In this document: positions 24,320-35,864 of the stretch, in pieces
Numbering within the stretch: position 1 is the first letter of the stretch
Layout: the number at the start of each line of letters is the position of its first letter
Origin: Arachnopeziza araneosa
Taxonomy: Eukaryota > Ascomycota > Leotiomycetes > Helotiales > Arachnopezizaceae
DNA: 64,000 bases
NCBI GenBank assembly: GCA_003988855.1
Contig: QYAI01000030.1
Coordinates: 186,001-250,000 of the forward strand
Reading direction: 5' to 3'
The notes under the pieces: model-generated
Database searches by the model: none
Told to the model about the DNA's origin: nothing
The model's input: only the letters and a program-made list of their open reading frames with translations
Position numbers and translations under genes: made by a program

Positions 24320-24772
24320 ATGTCCCTCTCTACAGAACTCTCCCAAATCTGGGCCCAAGTCCACTCTTCAACTGGGCTTCCCTTCCCAGTAGCCGTCTCC
24401 CGCCTCCTTGCTCTCGGCGTAGTACGCTACCACATTGACTACGTCTCTCTGACAGCGACATCCTACATCCGCTCTACTTCCTCTCCTACTGCTACGTTTC
24501 AACACAACATTACCCCTCTCCCGGCTTCCCACATCCATCAACCGCTTGCTGCTACCACCTTCAATGAAGCAGCCCTCGTGTCTGCGATCCGCAAGGCCCA
24601 AGCGATGGCCTTGGAAGGAAAGGGTGATTATCTTGCCTTTGCGAAGGAGTGTGTTGAAGCAGGCGTTACAGATTATGTGGCATTCCTGGAAGGAAAGAGG
24701 GTTCTATATATAAGTGCAAGCGGAGAGACACATACCGAGTGGTTCCCTGGCACTGGGCCAAAAGAGGAGTGA
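24320..24772 (+). CDS. DUF1398-like small protein
   Basis: Single exon, 150 residues. FPVAVSRLLALGVVRYHIDY near the start, AALVSAIRKAQAM in the middle and CVEAGVTDYVAFLEGKRVLY near the C-terminus match the layout of the DUF1398 family (bacterial YbcV-like proteins, also found in fungi). The function of this family is not known. The protein is soluble with no signal peptide. Bacterial-like affinity raises the possibility of old horizontal transfer, which cannot be tested here. Confidence 0.78.
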   Translation: MSLSTELSQIWAQVHSSTGLPFPVAVSRLLALGVVRYHIDYVSLTATSYIRSTSSPTATFQHNITPLPASHIHQPLAATTFNEAALVSAIRKAQAMALEGKGDYLAFAKECVEAGVTDYVAFLEGKRVLYISASGETHTEWFPGTGPKEE

Positions 24773-25515
24773 GCTGTGCTCTGATGTAACGAAAATGTGG
24801 AGGTGGCAGGATCTTGACACACTGGAAACGAGGAAGAAATGTAACTCTTCACAAGCAGAGCTCCTATCTGGTTATGTTTGTCCACTTGCGTTCGCTATTG
24901 ATTCCGATTTTCCGCCATCTCGAAAGTGGCTTTCTCTCTCCTTGATTTATATTGAAGTTTTTATATGGAGTTAATCGAATCAAACCATGAGAGTAATTAT
25001 AGATGTAGCACCACAATTGCTCCATTGTTACTCCAACCGGGGAAGTTTACTGTTGGGGAGTCGGCTCAGGCAGCTTGAAGGTGTTTGGGAGCTAGCGATA
25101 TCTGGCAGGGCCGACAATTGGCGGGGGATTGGATCGAGGATCGAAGATCGAAGATCGAAGATCGAATGTGAGTGAGGATGGCTGTGGTAGTGAAGATTTA
25201 TAAATTCAGACTTGCGATCCTCCTAGATGAAGTGTGTTGAAGTAGACCACTAAACTCGAGGGGCGAGGCGAGTACATAACGACGTACTTTACAAGAGTCA
25301 CTTCTCTTGATAATACTGCATATTTTTAGTCGCGTTGTGGATTGGATCTACCTAAAATAGTTAAAGTAGAACCCAGAAATCAATAGCTATGTTCAAGTCA
25401 AATTTGAAGTACTTTCATGTGAAATGCATTACTAAGATTATTTATTGACTTTTCCCCCTATTACGATTTGGTAACCTACAGTCTCATCCGCCTAGATTTA
25501 TCATGCGACAGCCAC
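24773..25515. other. Convergent intergenic region
   Basis: 3' flanks of the DUF1398-like and beta-glucosidase genes, with a small tandem repeat listed separately. No gene is seen. Confidence 0.4.
25133..25167. repeat. Five-copy 7-bp tandem repeat (ATCGAAG)
   Basis: ATCGAGG, three ATCGAAG units and ATCGAAT lie head to tail. A simple microsatellite in the intergenic region. Confidence 0.85.
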
Positions 25516-28007
25516 TCAAATGCTAATACTCCCCACCAACTTGATATCTCTACTGCTAGCTCCAACAAATACCCCGTAAGTCCCTCTTTGCAATAGCCAT
25601 TGTGAGCTTGCCACGTCCCAGACACTAAGATCTCTTCTCAGTAGTGGAAAGCCTGCCGTTCGACTTCTGCCCTTCTCAATTCCAAGCTTAGTAAAACCTC
25701 TAAGTTGCTTCACTGGGCCTCCAGGAATACCAATATACAACTGTGCGACCTCAGCACCTTCAACAGTGCCAGTATTTGTGATGGTAGCTTTGACGGTATA
25801 GATAGTATCCCAGAGCGAAGCGAGACCACCTTGGATAATGTTCGTCCCAGGCGGGGTCATTGGTAGGGTTACGTTAGAGGTGGGTGTAATAGTCAGAGCA
25901 GAGTAGTTAAATGTGGAGTAGGACAAACCGAAACCAAATTCAAACCTAGGGGTTACATTGTACTTGTCAAAAGCACGATAATCAATGTAAACACCCTCGG
26001 CGAAGTCTGATTGCGGGAAGTACTCATAGTCTCCATTTGGAAGAGAAGGTTCCCCAGCGTTGGTATAATCCGGAGTGGATTTAGCAACCGTGTAAGGGAG
26101 TTTCCCACTGAAGTTCTCGTCTCCGTAAAGAAGGCTAACAAGAGCGCGGCCAGAATCTTGACCAGGAAGATGTGCATAAATGACAGCCGTGACATTTGGA
26201 TGGTCAATCCAAGCTTCTACGAGGCGAATTCCCGCGTTGTGAATCGTGACGATGGTATTACTGCATCTAGCTGCTATATTTGAAACAAGGTTGTCAGAGT
26301 AACTGTCAAATAATGCAGCGCGGTCATTGCCTTCCGTGGCGAAAGCATTGATGAACACGAGGCAGGCATCAGTGGATGTATCAATGTAGGGGTTGATAGA
26401 TTTAAAATCCCAGAACAGAGCAGTGTCGTCTTCGTAAGCTCGCTCTTGGATCGCCGAGAATGGATCAGAGATGTAGGCAGGTGCATTAGCACCGCTACCA
26501 CCACCAAAGCTCAGAGTTCCATTCGCTGCAATCAGAGGAGGCTGTGCGGTGGAGCTGAAGGCAGTGAAATTGTATACCCCCTCGTAGCCGAATACATATG
26601 TGTCGCTGACCAATTGATCGATGATAACAGCACCTGGAGCTGGAGCATCATAGCCGAAGATGCTGAGCAGCTTGGGATTCTTCAGTGGTAGTGCTGATCT
26701 GATATTTTTGACAAGGACATGTCCTTCAACGGCACCAGCCAGTAGAATAGGCCTAGAAGCTGGGTCGCGTGCATTGATCGTAGGGTGAGGAGCATAGTAT
26801 GCTAGCGGCATACCAATTCCGGACTCCGGGAAACCGACGTCTTGACCTTGCTGATACCAGGAAGCCACTAATCTGGTTGCCATATCCGTAAGACGAGATT
26901 CAGGGAGTGAGCCATTGTTTACCGCAGTTGCAAGATTACCTCCCGACACACCCCAGTAAACAGAATTTGGCATTGTAACATCAAGACCTGCTTCTGCCGA
27001 TGCAAGACCAGTATCTATTCGCGAATTAGCCTTGAAGCAGAAAAATAAACCAAGGAGATTCACGCTGAGCACCCCAGTCAGAAACTACAAATCCTTCAAA
27101 ACCCAATTCAGTTTTCAAAAGACCATTTAGTGTGTAACTATTCTGACAAGCATAGGAGTTGTTGATTCGATTGTACGAACACATGATGCAGCCCGTCCCA
27201 GCATGGACAGCATCGGCGAAAGGCCAGAGGTATAATTCGTGTAACGTCTTCTCATCGATGTTGCTCGACACAGAAGAGACGTTACCTCTGGGATTTCGAT
27301 TCGTTTCTTGTTCATTGAGGATGAAGTGCTTGACAGAAGTTGTAACCCCAGAAGACTGAATCCCTTTGACTGTCTCGGCCGCAAGAGCTCCGCAAAGATA
27401 CGCTTTTCAATGTTAGAGGTTTTCTGTCAGAAGACTTGGTGAAGGCGGCATACGGTCATTACTAAATCCTTCCCAATTCCTTCCGCTCTCTGCCACTCGC
27501 CCAAGAGGGCCAACCACTGGCCCAAGAGCTACATGAACTCCCTTTGTCTTGAATTCACCACCCATCTGGACTGCTCTCTGGTTTGCTAAGTCCTTGTTCC
27601 ACGAGGCGCCAACATGAACTCCGCTTGGCCAGCTGTTGACAAAATCGGTATTTCTCAGTCCATTTCCCGCATCGGAAAGGCAGAGACCAGGCCAATTGAG
27701 ACGTGGGACAGAACCGGTGACACCAGAGCATCCAGTATGAGCTGTGTGGCCAACTGTGATATTCACCTTTTCTTCCAGAGTCATCTGCGAGACCAAAGCG
27801 ACTGCTTTCGCATATGCTGAAGCCCATGCTGAGCTGCCTGGCATGGGCGCTGGTAGAATGATCAGCATAGCAATTGAAAGAATGGGAGTTTGACTCACGA
27901 GAAGGATATACGGCTGGAGACTGGCCATAAAAGGAAACATCATTAGTGAATTGAGCGACTGCAAGGCTGATTGAGAGCAGTAAAGCTCTTGACGCGTTTA
28001 GAAGCAT
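25516..28007 (-). CDS. GH3 beta-glucosidase, secreted
   Basis: Exons 28007-27899, 27849-27454, 27402-27064 and 27014-25516 (introns 49, 51 and 49 nt) give 780 residues. A signal peptide (ALLLSISLAVA) leads into the TIM-barrel domain: QMTLEEKVNITVG, LCLSDAGNGLR, GVHVGASWN and FILNEQETNRNP. The catalytic nucleophile is the Asp of GFVVSDWGAQH (about residue 277). The C-terminal half holds the alpha/beta sandwich (acid/base region near PNVTAVIYAHLPGQDSG) and a fibronectin-III-like domain (GAEVAQLYIGIPGGPVKQLR). Enzymes of this type release glucose from cellobiose and other beta-glucosides outside the cell. The length and order are normal for the family. Confidence 0.93.
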
Positions 28008-29435
28008 GATGGCTAGGTTCTCGAGGATGAAGAAATAGGTGAGAAGAAAAAAGTTTCGAGTTCAGGTCTATTTATCCTTGGCAGACAGGAAAAGTTGATT
28101 GCCGTGTTTCCATCACCAGGCATCTACCCCTCTCAATGCTTGCTGCTCATCTTTTCCCACGGACCGTGCAATTGGACACCAGGAAGAATTCTCATCGCTT
28201 TCGAGTCAGGACAGTCTTGTCCCACGGAGGTGGATACATGACGGATTTGTCAGTTTATGCCGAGCGGAGGATGGACGAGGTGATTTGGTCGGAAAAGGCC
28301 CGAAAGCTTCAGATAAACTTGTAGCTAGACGGTAGGCGCGACAATACCGCGATCAAAACATCGTCATTCGGCTCATCATGTATAGCAGTATGGGACGGTG
28401 GTTGGTGGATTGCATTTGGCTGAACGGGTGAAGTTCGGAAGGGGAGGGGCTCTTGTTGTTCCCTTGTTAGCCCCGGAAAACTTCCGTGTGGGGAGATGGT
28501 GAAGCTCTGGTCCCCCACAGTTTGGCTGTCGAAAAACAGAAGGTTGTCCGACATCTCACTCACGATGAAGACGAAGATGGGTGGTATTGAGGAGCTTCAG
28601 TGAGATGATGATTGAACCTTCGGAGCGTGTCGTTGAACATATCCACCTTTGAAGAGTCAACAATGAGGCGCCAGACACATATCTCCTCTTACTGGTCCAG
28701 CCCACATCCGTGAAATGCCGAGGAAGCTTCCAAATGCTCAGAGCCTGCTCACAACATCATGGTCATCGTTCCTGTCCAGAAGGAGTTTGTTTGGAAAGTG
28801 GTGGGATTTCTGTAAGACCATGCTGCGGGAGATGGTGTTAACACGACCCAGTAATCAGGCTCGGGCCGCTGGCCTCTATTCCGTCTCTAATTTTTTTGAG
28901 TCATCTCGTCGGGAGCTAAAACCAATGCAAGCCTTCTAATCATCTCACCAAGAAGAGCGACCCGATTGGTGTTGAGTTCCATGGACGTGAAGGGAACTTG
29001 ACAGCGAGACAGAAGAGCGGAGAAGCTTGTCTGGGAAGGGTGGCTGTGTTTTTCTGGATCGCGAAGCAGGATACATCTGTTGTCCGTCGGCTTGTCTGAG
29101 TGCGATACTAGATAGTCGGCGGTTGCTTGCGATGGAGATTGCTTGAAGAGGAGAGCACGAGAGCTGTCTTGTATAAGGAGACGGGTGGAAAGCAGGCAGG
29201 CAGGTAGGCAGGTAGGCAGTTAGAGAGGGAGAGAGGAGAGAGGTATGCTCTCTCAGATGATAGAAAGTGAAGGAGAGGATGATAACGGCAACTGCAACAA
29301 ACATTGTGCCAATAAGACTGGTATTGACGAGGTGTGAATCCCCTCGGCACTTGCCATCCTATACTTTTGGACTTGGATACCAGTACCGACTTGTCCAGGC
29401 ACGGGCGACAAGCGCGCCTGCTTATCGCCTTGACG

Positions 29436-29467
<32 letters not shown>

Positions 29468-30545
29468 CAAGAGAGATCTCAGAACCGGAAGCGCCACTAA
29501 TACCGCCTTGTATGCTCTTATACCAAGTAAGAATGCAAGGGGAGGAACGAAACAACGGTCGCTGCATAGTGAAGGAGAAGTCCCGGCGGCAAAAAAACAG
29601 TTAGGCTCGACCAAGGCGGTGTGACAAGGGAACGGACAAGGATGTTGGCTGGCGCTTAGCATGCGGTTGAGCTCGTGTTGTTCCTCCCCTTTCGCGTGAC
29701 CACGCATGTACAGTTATAACCCCCCCCCCTTCTTATAAGGATCCCTTTTCTACGCCGGATATCCCAGGCAATGCGAGCTATTCCTTGTGATAAATACATC
29801 CGCTTAGGTAAATACAAATCTGTGACTCCTTAGCGAAGAGGCGCCAATGGTTCTTATATCATTCTCCATCTGCTGTATATCCCTCCGTCAGCTTGGGGCC
29901 AGTCCCTAGAGCGCCAAGTTGAGGCTTGAATGGAGATGCAAGTGCACGCTCATCCCTCCAGTCTCAGATGGGCAACAATATCGGCTGATGGTGCCAGCGC
30001 GAGTGCTACAGCGTCGTGCTCCCCACACCGCTTACCCTGATGTCCTCCCTTACAGCCATTTGATTTGCTGGCCATCCGCAACCCTCCTCGAGCCATGCCT
30101 CTTTCAGGATCACGGCACAAAAAGCTGAAACGACTGCCCCCGGGCATCCACAGCGAACAAGCTCAAATGAGGCACAGAGAATCAGCTAATTTTGTCTTCT
30201 CCGGCCCAGTATGGTCTCGCTTCCTCTCCTGCGAAAGCGCTGTAGAATCGTGTCTCTGCTGCACCCAATCACGGAAAAGTAGCATCTGTCGACCCGTCGA
30301 AATGGATTGGGCTTAATCCGGTCCAGCATCTCGCTATCTGGTGCTCACCAGCCTCCCCTCCCCTTCCCTCCCCTCCCCTCCCCTCCTTGACGAGGGTCCG
30401 CCAGCGTGGTTAAAAGAACGCTCGCCGCCACATTGTCGCTCCTCTTGATCGTGCCATTTGTCTTTTATTTTTTCCTCTCCGTCTTTATACGTTTAGACCG
30501 TTGCAGCTCGGCTTGGTATGCATTTGGTAGTGAGGCGTTGTAAGA
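28008..30545. other. 2.5-kb divergent intergenic region with microsatellites
   Basis: Between the beta-glucosidase and NTA1-like genes. It contains a GA microsatellite, a polypyrimidine CCCTCC tract (about 30352-30387) and GGCAGGTA-type repeats near 29188-29220. Frames of 60-200 codons on the minus strand across 29100-29700 are low-complexity readings of these repeats. An 80-codon minus-strand frame at 28309-28563 has ordinary composition but no support. Confidence 0.45.
29439..29467. repeat. GA dinucleotide microsatellite
   Basis: About 14 uninterrupted GA units, followed by further GA-rich sequence. Confidence 0.95.
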
Positions 30546-32851
30546 ATGAGGATTGCCTGTTTGCAGTTCGCGCCTCAGGTGCGTCGTCACTTGGTTGGAA
30601 CGGTCGAGATCTGGGCTAACATGCAATGCACAGCTCGGCGATGTTAACAATAACCTTAATCGCGCCGACGCCGTCTTGAGCAAGGCGAACATTGATGATA
30701 TAGATCTCCTTGTGCTTCCTGAGTTGGCGTTCTCTGGTAAGTCTGCGACGCCCGATGCTGAAACTGCAGCTCACAGAACACCATCCTCAAAAAGCACTTC
30801 TGACTCTGGAGCCTCTAGGATACAACTTCCGTTCACTTCAGCAGATTAGTCCTTACCTCGAGCCTACTACGGCTGGAATAACCTCGCTCTGGGCGCGTAC
30901 AACCGCCCTTAAGCACAATTGCTTCGTCATTGCTGGTTATCCAGAGAAAGTAGACGTGAGTCCGAAATGGCCTGCCTCTCCCGAGTATTATAACTCCGCC
31001 ATCACGGTGAATCGCGAGGGAGAGACGATTGCGAATTATCGAAAATCATTCTTGTATTACACGGATGAGACGTGGGCTCTAGAAGGACCCGATGGCTTCT
31101 TTGATGGCCATATTGAAGGACTGGGTAGTGTTACGATGGGGATTTGTAAGTGGCCTACCAAATTGCAAGAGCGTGAGTCGCTTTGCTCATCGCTATTAAC
31201 TATGCTGACTTGTTTCCAGGCATGGATCTGAAGTGAGTTTCTCTGTCTTGACTATATCTATTTCAGTCCGTTAACAAGGAGCAGCCCATATAAGTTCGAG
31301 GCCCCTTGGACCGCATGGGAATTCGCCAACCATGTCCTACACCGAGAATCCAACCTCGTGATTCTCTCCATGGCTTGGTTGACTCGTGAAGATTCGCGCT
31401 CGTACTCTCGTACTCCACGGGACCCAGACATGGAGACCCTCTCATACTGGTTGGCTCGCATGGAGCCACTCATTCGCAATGAGGGCGAGGATGAGATTAT
31501 TGTCGTTTTCGCAAATCGCTCAGGGGCTGAGGATGAAGCAGTTTACGCTGGCACTAGTGCGATACTCGGCATCCACGCTGGCGAGGTCAAAGTTTATGGT
31601 ATCCTTGGTCGTGGCGAGCGGGAACTACTCGTTGTCGATACCAAGAAGCGACCCCAGATGATGCTTGTCTCTGAACCGAAGACGAAGGAAATAGCGGAGA
31701 AGGTAAAACCAAGGGAAACTGACAATCTGTCGACAAAAAGATATGCAGGAGCTAGGTCTCCACCTTCATCCAACTCATCCTTTGATTCCCCTCGGAGCAT
31801 AGACAGCAGCCTCTCTATCAACACCGGAAACACGTCTACTGAGTTGGCCACCGCCGTACCGTCCATTGACAGTGTGGCCCTGACAGCACCATCTCCTGTA
31901 GATCATCCTTACTCCCAAACCTACTTCGGTCATCATAACGAGTCAAAGCCAAGGAAGCCTACACCGTCTCCTGATCAGAAGCGTAAGCCGACACCAACAC
32001 CAGAAATGCGCCCACGCAAGCCTACTCCATCCCCTGCCGTTCGACAAGTGTCCAATCAACCTCCGAAAACAATGCCTCGCAAACCCACTCCAACGCTCGA
32101 CCTTCGAAGGGCAACTCCGTCGAGGCATCAACGAGGAATAACTCCTTCCCCTGAATATCGACGAGGAACAACTCCATCCCCTGAGTATCAGCGAGGAACG
32201 ACTCCTTCCCCAGACGGAAACCCTCGCAAACCTATTCCGTCTCCCGAGATTCGTCGTAGGATGACTCCAGCACCAGATACCCGACATGACACATTCATGG
32301 GCTCTGACGAGACCCGGCGCAAAGAGGCTCCAATGCCCAGCTACAATCGCCCCTGCTCTCCCAAATCTCGCAACACGAGCCGTAATAGATCACGGGTAGA
32401 CGATGGGTATGGAGATTCTCCTCTTCTCGGAAGCAATTCAACCTGGGAGCAGTTCACACCTCCAATTGTCAAAGACGAAGATGAGATAGCTCGAATTCTC
32501 CAAGACATAAACGATGACGACGAGATTATCGCAATTGAGTCTGATTCTGATATCATTGAGATTATCGATGAGAAGGTGCTAAGGATCCAGAGGGCAACAG
32601 GATCAAAAGCCCCAACCCCCGAGATGGTGGAGGAGAAGATGACTCGAATGGGCTCGCAAGAAGCCGAAGCCGCTGCACCAGAGGAAGACAGAGTCAGGAA
32701 CACAAGGCCGACAAGAGCAGATACCACGGAGGAGAGGCCCAGTAACTCCACTTCCATGAACCCAGAAGAGTGGGACTCGAGCTTCACGAAAAATACTCTT
32801 GGTCCTCGCAGCAGACATGTCTCACCACGACCAAAGAGCACCATTTGGTGA
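30546..32851 (+). CDS. NTA1: NTA1-like protein N-terminal amidase (nitrilase superfamily) with Pro-rich tail
   Basis: Exons 30546-30578, 30634-30736, 30819-31145, 31220-31232 and 31285-32851 give 680 residues. The nitrilase triad is complete: Glu41 in LVLPELAFSG, Lys121 in ANYRKSFLYY and Cys155 in TMGICMDLNPYKFEAPW. Nta1 converts N-terminal Asn and Gln to Asp and Glu, feeding the Arg/N-degron pathway in the cytosol. After the catalytic domain (to about residue 290) comes a tail of nearly 400 residues with repeated TPSP units (genomic 31940-32290), then an acidic segment. Yeast Nta1 lacks such a tail. The fourth exon is only 13 nt. The acceptor at 31284 was chosen over 31266 because only it restores the DLNPYKFEAPW signature. 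Confidence 0.88.
31940..32290 (+). repeat. Degenerate RKPTPSPE / RGTTPSPE coding repeats
   Basis: About eleven units of 9-12 residues with the core TPSP or TPTP within the NTA1-like tail. Three adjacent units (GITPSPEYR, GTTPSPEYQ, GTTPSPDGN) are close copies at DNA level, indicating recent duplication. TP and SP pairs are potential sites for proline-directed kinases. Confidence 0.8.
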
Positions 32852-33129
32852 TAAGTCTCAGCGAGCATATTACGCGCGCTTGCGTTGACATAATTCCCTT
32901 TGTTTTGTAGCGTGGAGTTTGGAGGTTTGGAAGGAATAATGTCAATCTTTTGAATGGTGTAGAGATGGAGTATGGCGAATGAGAAATCAGGCAAGCGTGA
33001 GTAAAGAGGAGCCTGAGTAATCCGGGACCTGTCATGTACAATACCAAGGCGCGAACGCAATCAAATTTAAGTAAAACCATCGTTAGAACCAAAATCATCT
33101 GAAAAAGCATTAGAGTGTTCCAACACCCA

Positions 33130-33498
33130 TTACTCAGCATCGACGAAATTATTACCCAGCTCATTGGTGCGGTGCCGATGGTCCTCAACGTCGTCCCAGC
33201 AGTCTGGATACCCTAAGCGATCTTGAAGCGCGATATATTTGGAACAAACAAAAGATGAGCTATCGATAACAAGTGGCCAGTGGCAACAAGCACCATCGTC
33301 TCGTGCTTGCATGTCCGGGGAAGCGGCCTCGATCGATGCATCTTTTGCCGAGACGCTCCGCATTCCACTCGTACGTAGAGGAATGTACCCAGGAGGCTGA
33401 GAGAGTTGTAATATAAAGGGATTTTGGCGGGAGGAGTTGTTTCTCGTGCTGTGAGATGAACCTACCGATGGGCAGGTGTGAAGGGTAGAATCAGTCAT
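33130..33498 (-). CDS. Small hypothetical protein
   Basis: Single-exon frame of 122 residues, not recognised. The N-terminal half is Ser/Pro-rich; the second half has a CCHW stretch, FVCSKYIALQDRLGYPDCWD and an acidic end. Composition and codon use look like coding, and it lies in a space with no competing gene, 3' to NTA1 on the opposite strand. It may be partial or non-coding. Confidence 0.42.
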   Translation of the reverse strand: MTDSTLHTCPSVGSSHSTRNNSSRQNPFILQLSQPPGYIPLRTSGMRSVSAKDASIEAASPDMQARDDGACCHWPLVIDSSSFVCSKYIALQDRLGYPDCWDDVEDHRHRTNELGNNFVDAE

Positions 33499-33618
33499 CT
33501 TTCAGAGAGGACACATTTGAGGGCTTTAGAGGGCTTCGTTCTACAACTGCAATACATTGGTAGATATGTGGTCGCGTTATCTATCGTAGGTATTAAGATG
33601 TTGTCATGACAAGGAGGC

Positions 33619-35231
33619 TTATTCCTCCTCTTCCTCTTCAGCCACTACCCTTGGCTCCACAATCAGATTCGTCCCCTTTCCAAATAACTCTCTGATTGTA
33701 CCTCCCTCGAAACCGAAAACCTTCCTTGGCAGCGGCTGTACAAATCTAAATGAATACTCATGTATATAGTCCTTCGTAGACGGTTTCTCTACATCTTCCC
33801 CATCTGTACCATCTTGCAGAATATCGTAGCATTCCACAAAGCCGTACAGCTCTTCGATATCATCTGAAGCTCTGAACCACCGCATAACTCGCTCTGCACC
33901 AATATGTCTCCCATCTAGCTCCTCTGGCATCTTTATCGCGAGGCGTACAGTATCCTTCTCATTTGCCGTGGGTTCAGGCTTGATAGAGGATGCCCGCCAT
34001 TTCCGCCACTGTGACCTGCGCTCTGCAAGTAACTGTGCTTGCTTCTCTCCCTCCATCCGTTCTTGCTCCTCTTTCGCGACCTGAGCCTCAGCTTCCCGCT
34101 TCAATCGAGCACGCTCTCTATCTGCGGCTAACGATCGTTCGTATGCTGAGTCTTGCTCTTCTCGTAAATTTCGTTCAAAATTTTGCGCATTTCTGGTTGC
34201 TCTCACACCTTCTAGTTGAGTCTCGTGATTGGAGATCGCTGAACGAATCTTGGCCAGATAGGTATTCGCATCCATAGGGCCTGTTACATGTGCAATGACA
34301 GACATAGAAGTAGACGAGATTTGTGGCGTGTGCGCTACTACTGCTGTGTAGGGGAATTTCGTGCAGTTCACTGCTGTAGAAACCTGATATGCTTCTGAGT
34401 CTCTAACATCTCCTACCCATAGCATAATATCTTTCTGCTTTTCCGAAGACAAATATGCTTGTACCGATGGAGCGAGGAGAGTATCTCGTACGAAAGAGGA
34501 AGTATCGTCGTGTTCAGGTGATAGGAGAATAATGACGAGGAATTTGAGCTCCGCTTTCGCCAGATCCAACGCTTGCGCATATCCACCCTCAAAGAAAGGC
34601 AATGTATTGGCTCCATATTCTTCTTCAAACTCCCTCTTTAACCTCGAAGCTGCATCTCGTGGTTTCAGCGATCTTCTCCCAACCGTATTTGGCCGTCTCG
34701 CTGTGCCATTAGTGGTCGGTCGTAACAGCCGCGGTAAGAAGGGGTAAAGGAAAGAGAAGAGGCCAGTCGGAGAGAAGAACATCTTGTATATGAAGCTAAA
34801 GGGTGCGAATAGGATCGCAAGGAGGAAGGGAGGGCGGTGGATAATGTCGTCGGATCGAGGGACAATTCGAGGGGCAGGGTCAGGTTGAGCTGCTGCACGA
34901 CGTGGCCTTCCATTTCCAAATATTAGGGATTCTTGAAGGTTTTCTTGTCTACCTACTCGCGGTTGTGGGACAACATTTTGCGCTGCTATGGCTTCTGCGA
35001 CTGGATCTGGGCCTTCGCCATCAAAGAATTTGGCGATTGCTATCTATTCAAATGGTAAGATTCAACAGAAAATGTTGTGCAAAAGTAAAGACATACTTGA
35101 ACATTCCACTGCGAGCGCTGCAATAATGGAATAGCAGCTTGGACGTCTTGATCGGTGACAGACGTGTACTGTTGTAAGGCCAGCTGTTGCTGTTCAGACA
35201 AGCCGCTGATGTCTGTACTTGGTGGAGCCAT
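33619..35231 (-). CDS. UBX2: UBX2-like ERAD factor (UBA-UAS-UBX)
   Basis: Exons 35231-35097 and 35043-33619 around a 53-nt intron give 519 residues. An N-terminal UBA-like domain (LSEQQQLALQQYTSVTDQDV) is followed by a hydrophobic hairpin at about 118-150 (LLAILFAPFSFIYKMFF) that would anchor it in the ER membrane. The UAS thioredoxin-like domain comes next (LKFLVIILLSPEHDD, DIMLWVGDVRDSEAYQV), then a long charged coiled coil (about 300-390), and the C-terminal UBX domain (TVRLAIKMPEELDGRHIGAE). The family recruits Cdc48/p97 to the ER or lipid droplets to extract ubiquitinated proteins. The order of domains matches yeast Ubx2 and animal FAF2. Confidence 0.88.
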
Positions 35232-35864
35232 GCTTATGTCCTTAGACCGGTCGTAAACTTTATTTGATCATCAAGTGCAGTGATAGGATGAAAAAGAATG
35301 CTCTAGTAGTAAACTGGCAAGGCTCTCAAGAGGAGGAGAGAAGCAGGTAGACTTGTAAGTGCCGGTCCGGATCATAATTATGGGGCACTTCCCACTGAAC
35401 TTTACCATTCTTTCAGCCACAGCGGCCTGGATCATCCTCAACGCCGACGCGATGAGAGGCTGAGCAGCCAGAGGTCATAGAATTACAGAAACCCCGCCTA
35501 ATTCAATTGACTGCTGTGAAAATATACAAAGAATTGTGAATTGGTAACTGACTCAGTTTTACACCCTTCAGTCTTGGGAAGTTGTTCTCCTTGCCACGAA
35601 TCTGCAACCATTCCAATCTGCAACACCAAGGGATATGTTTGCAAGACCAAAGTAAGCCAATAAGCCTCGTCTCCTTCTTCTAATTCATACTCTTTCCGCG
35701 CATGGTGTTCTATCCAAATTATCCCCATCGCGGTCGCGAGTCTCCTTCAGCCTGAGAATAGCAGCTGGATACTGCACGCAATGCTCCTGGATGCTAACCA
35801 TTATCCGCAGACCTCGTACCAAGTTGCTGGAGTGTGGAAGATAGGGCCCTAAGACGACAACAAG
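35232..35864. other. Divergent promoter between UBX2 and PAN3
   Basis: About 630 bp with no convincing coding potential; presumed promoters of both genes. Confidence 0.45.

Noticed and set aside
29108..29707. 199-codon minus-strand frame upstream of NTA1
   Set aside because: Its Ser/Leu-rich core is the reading of the GA microsatellite; the rest has no motif or splice structure.
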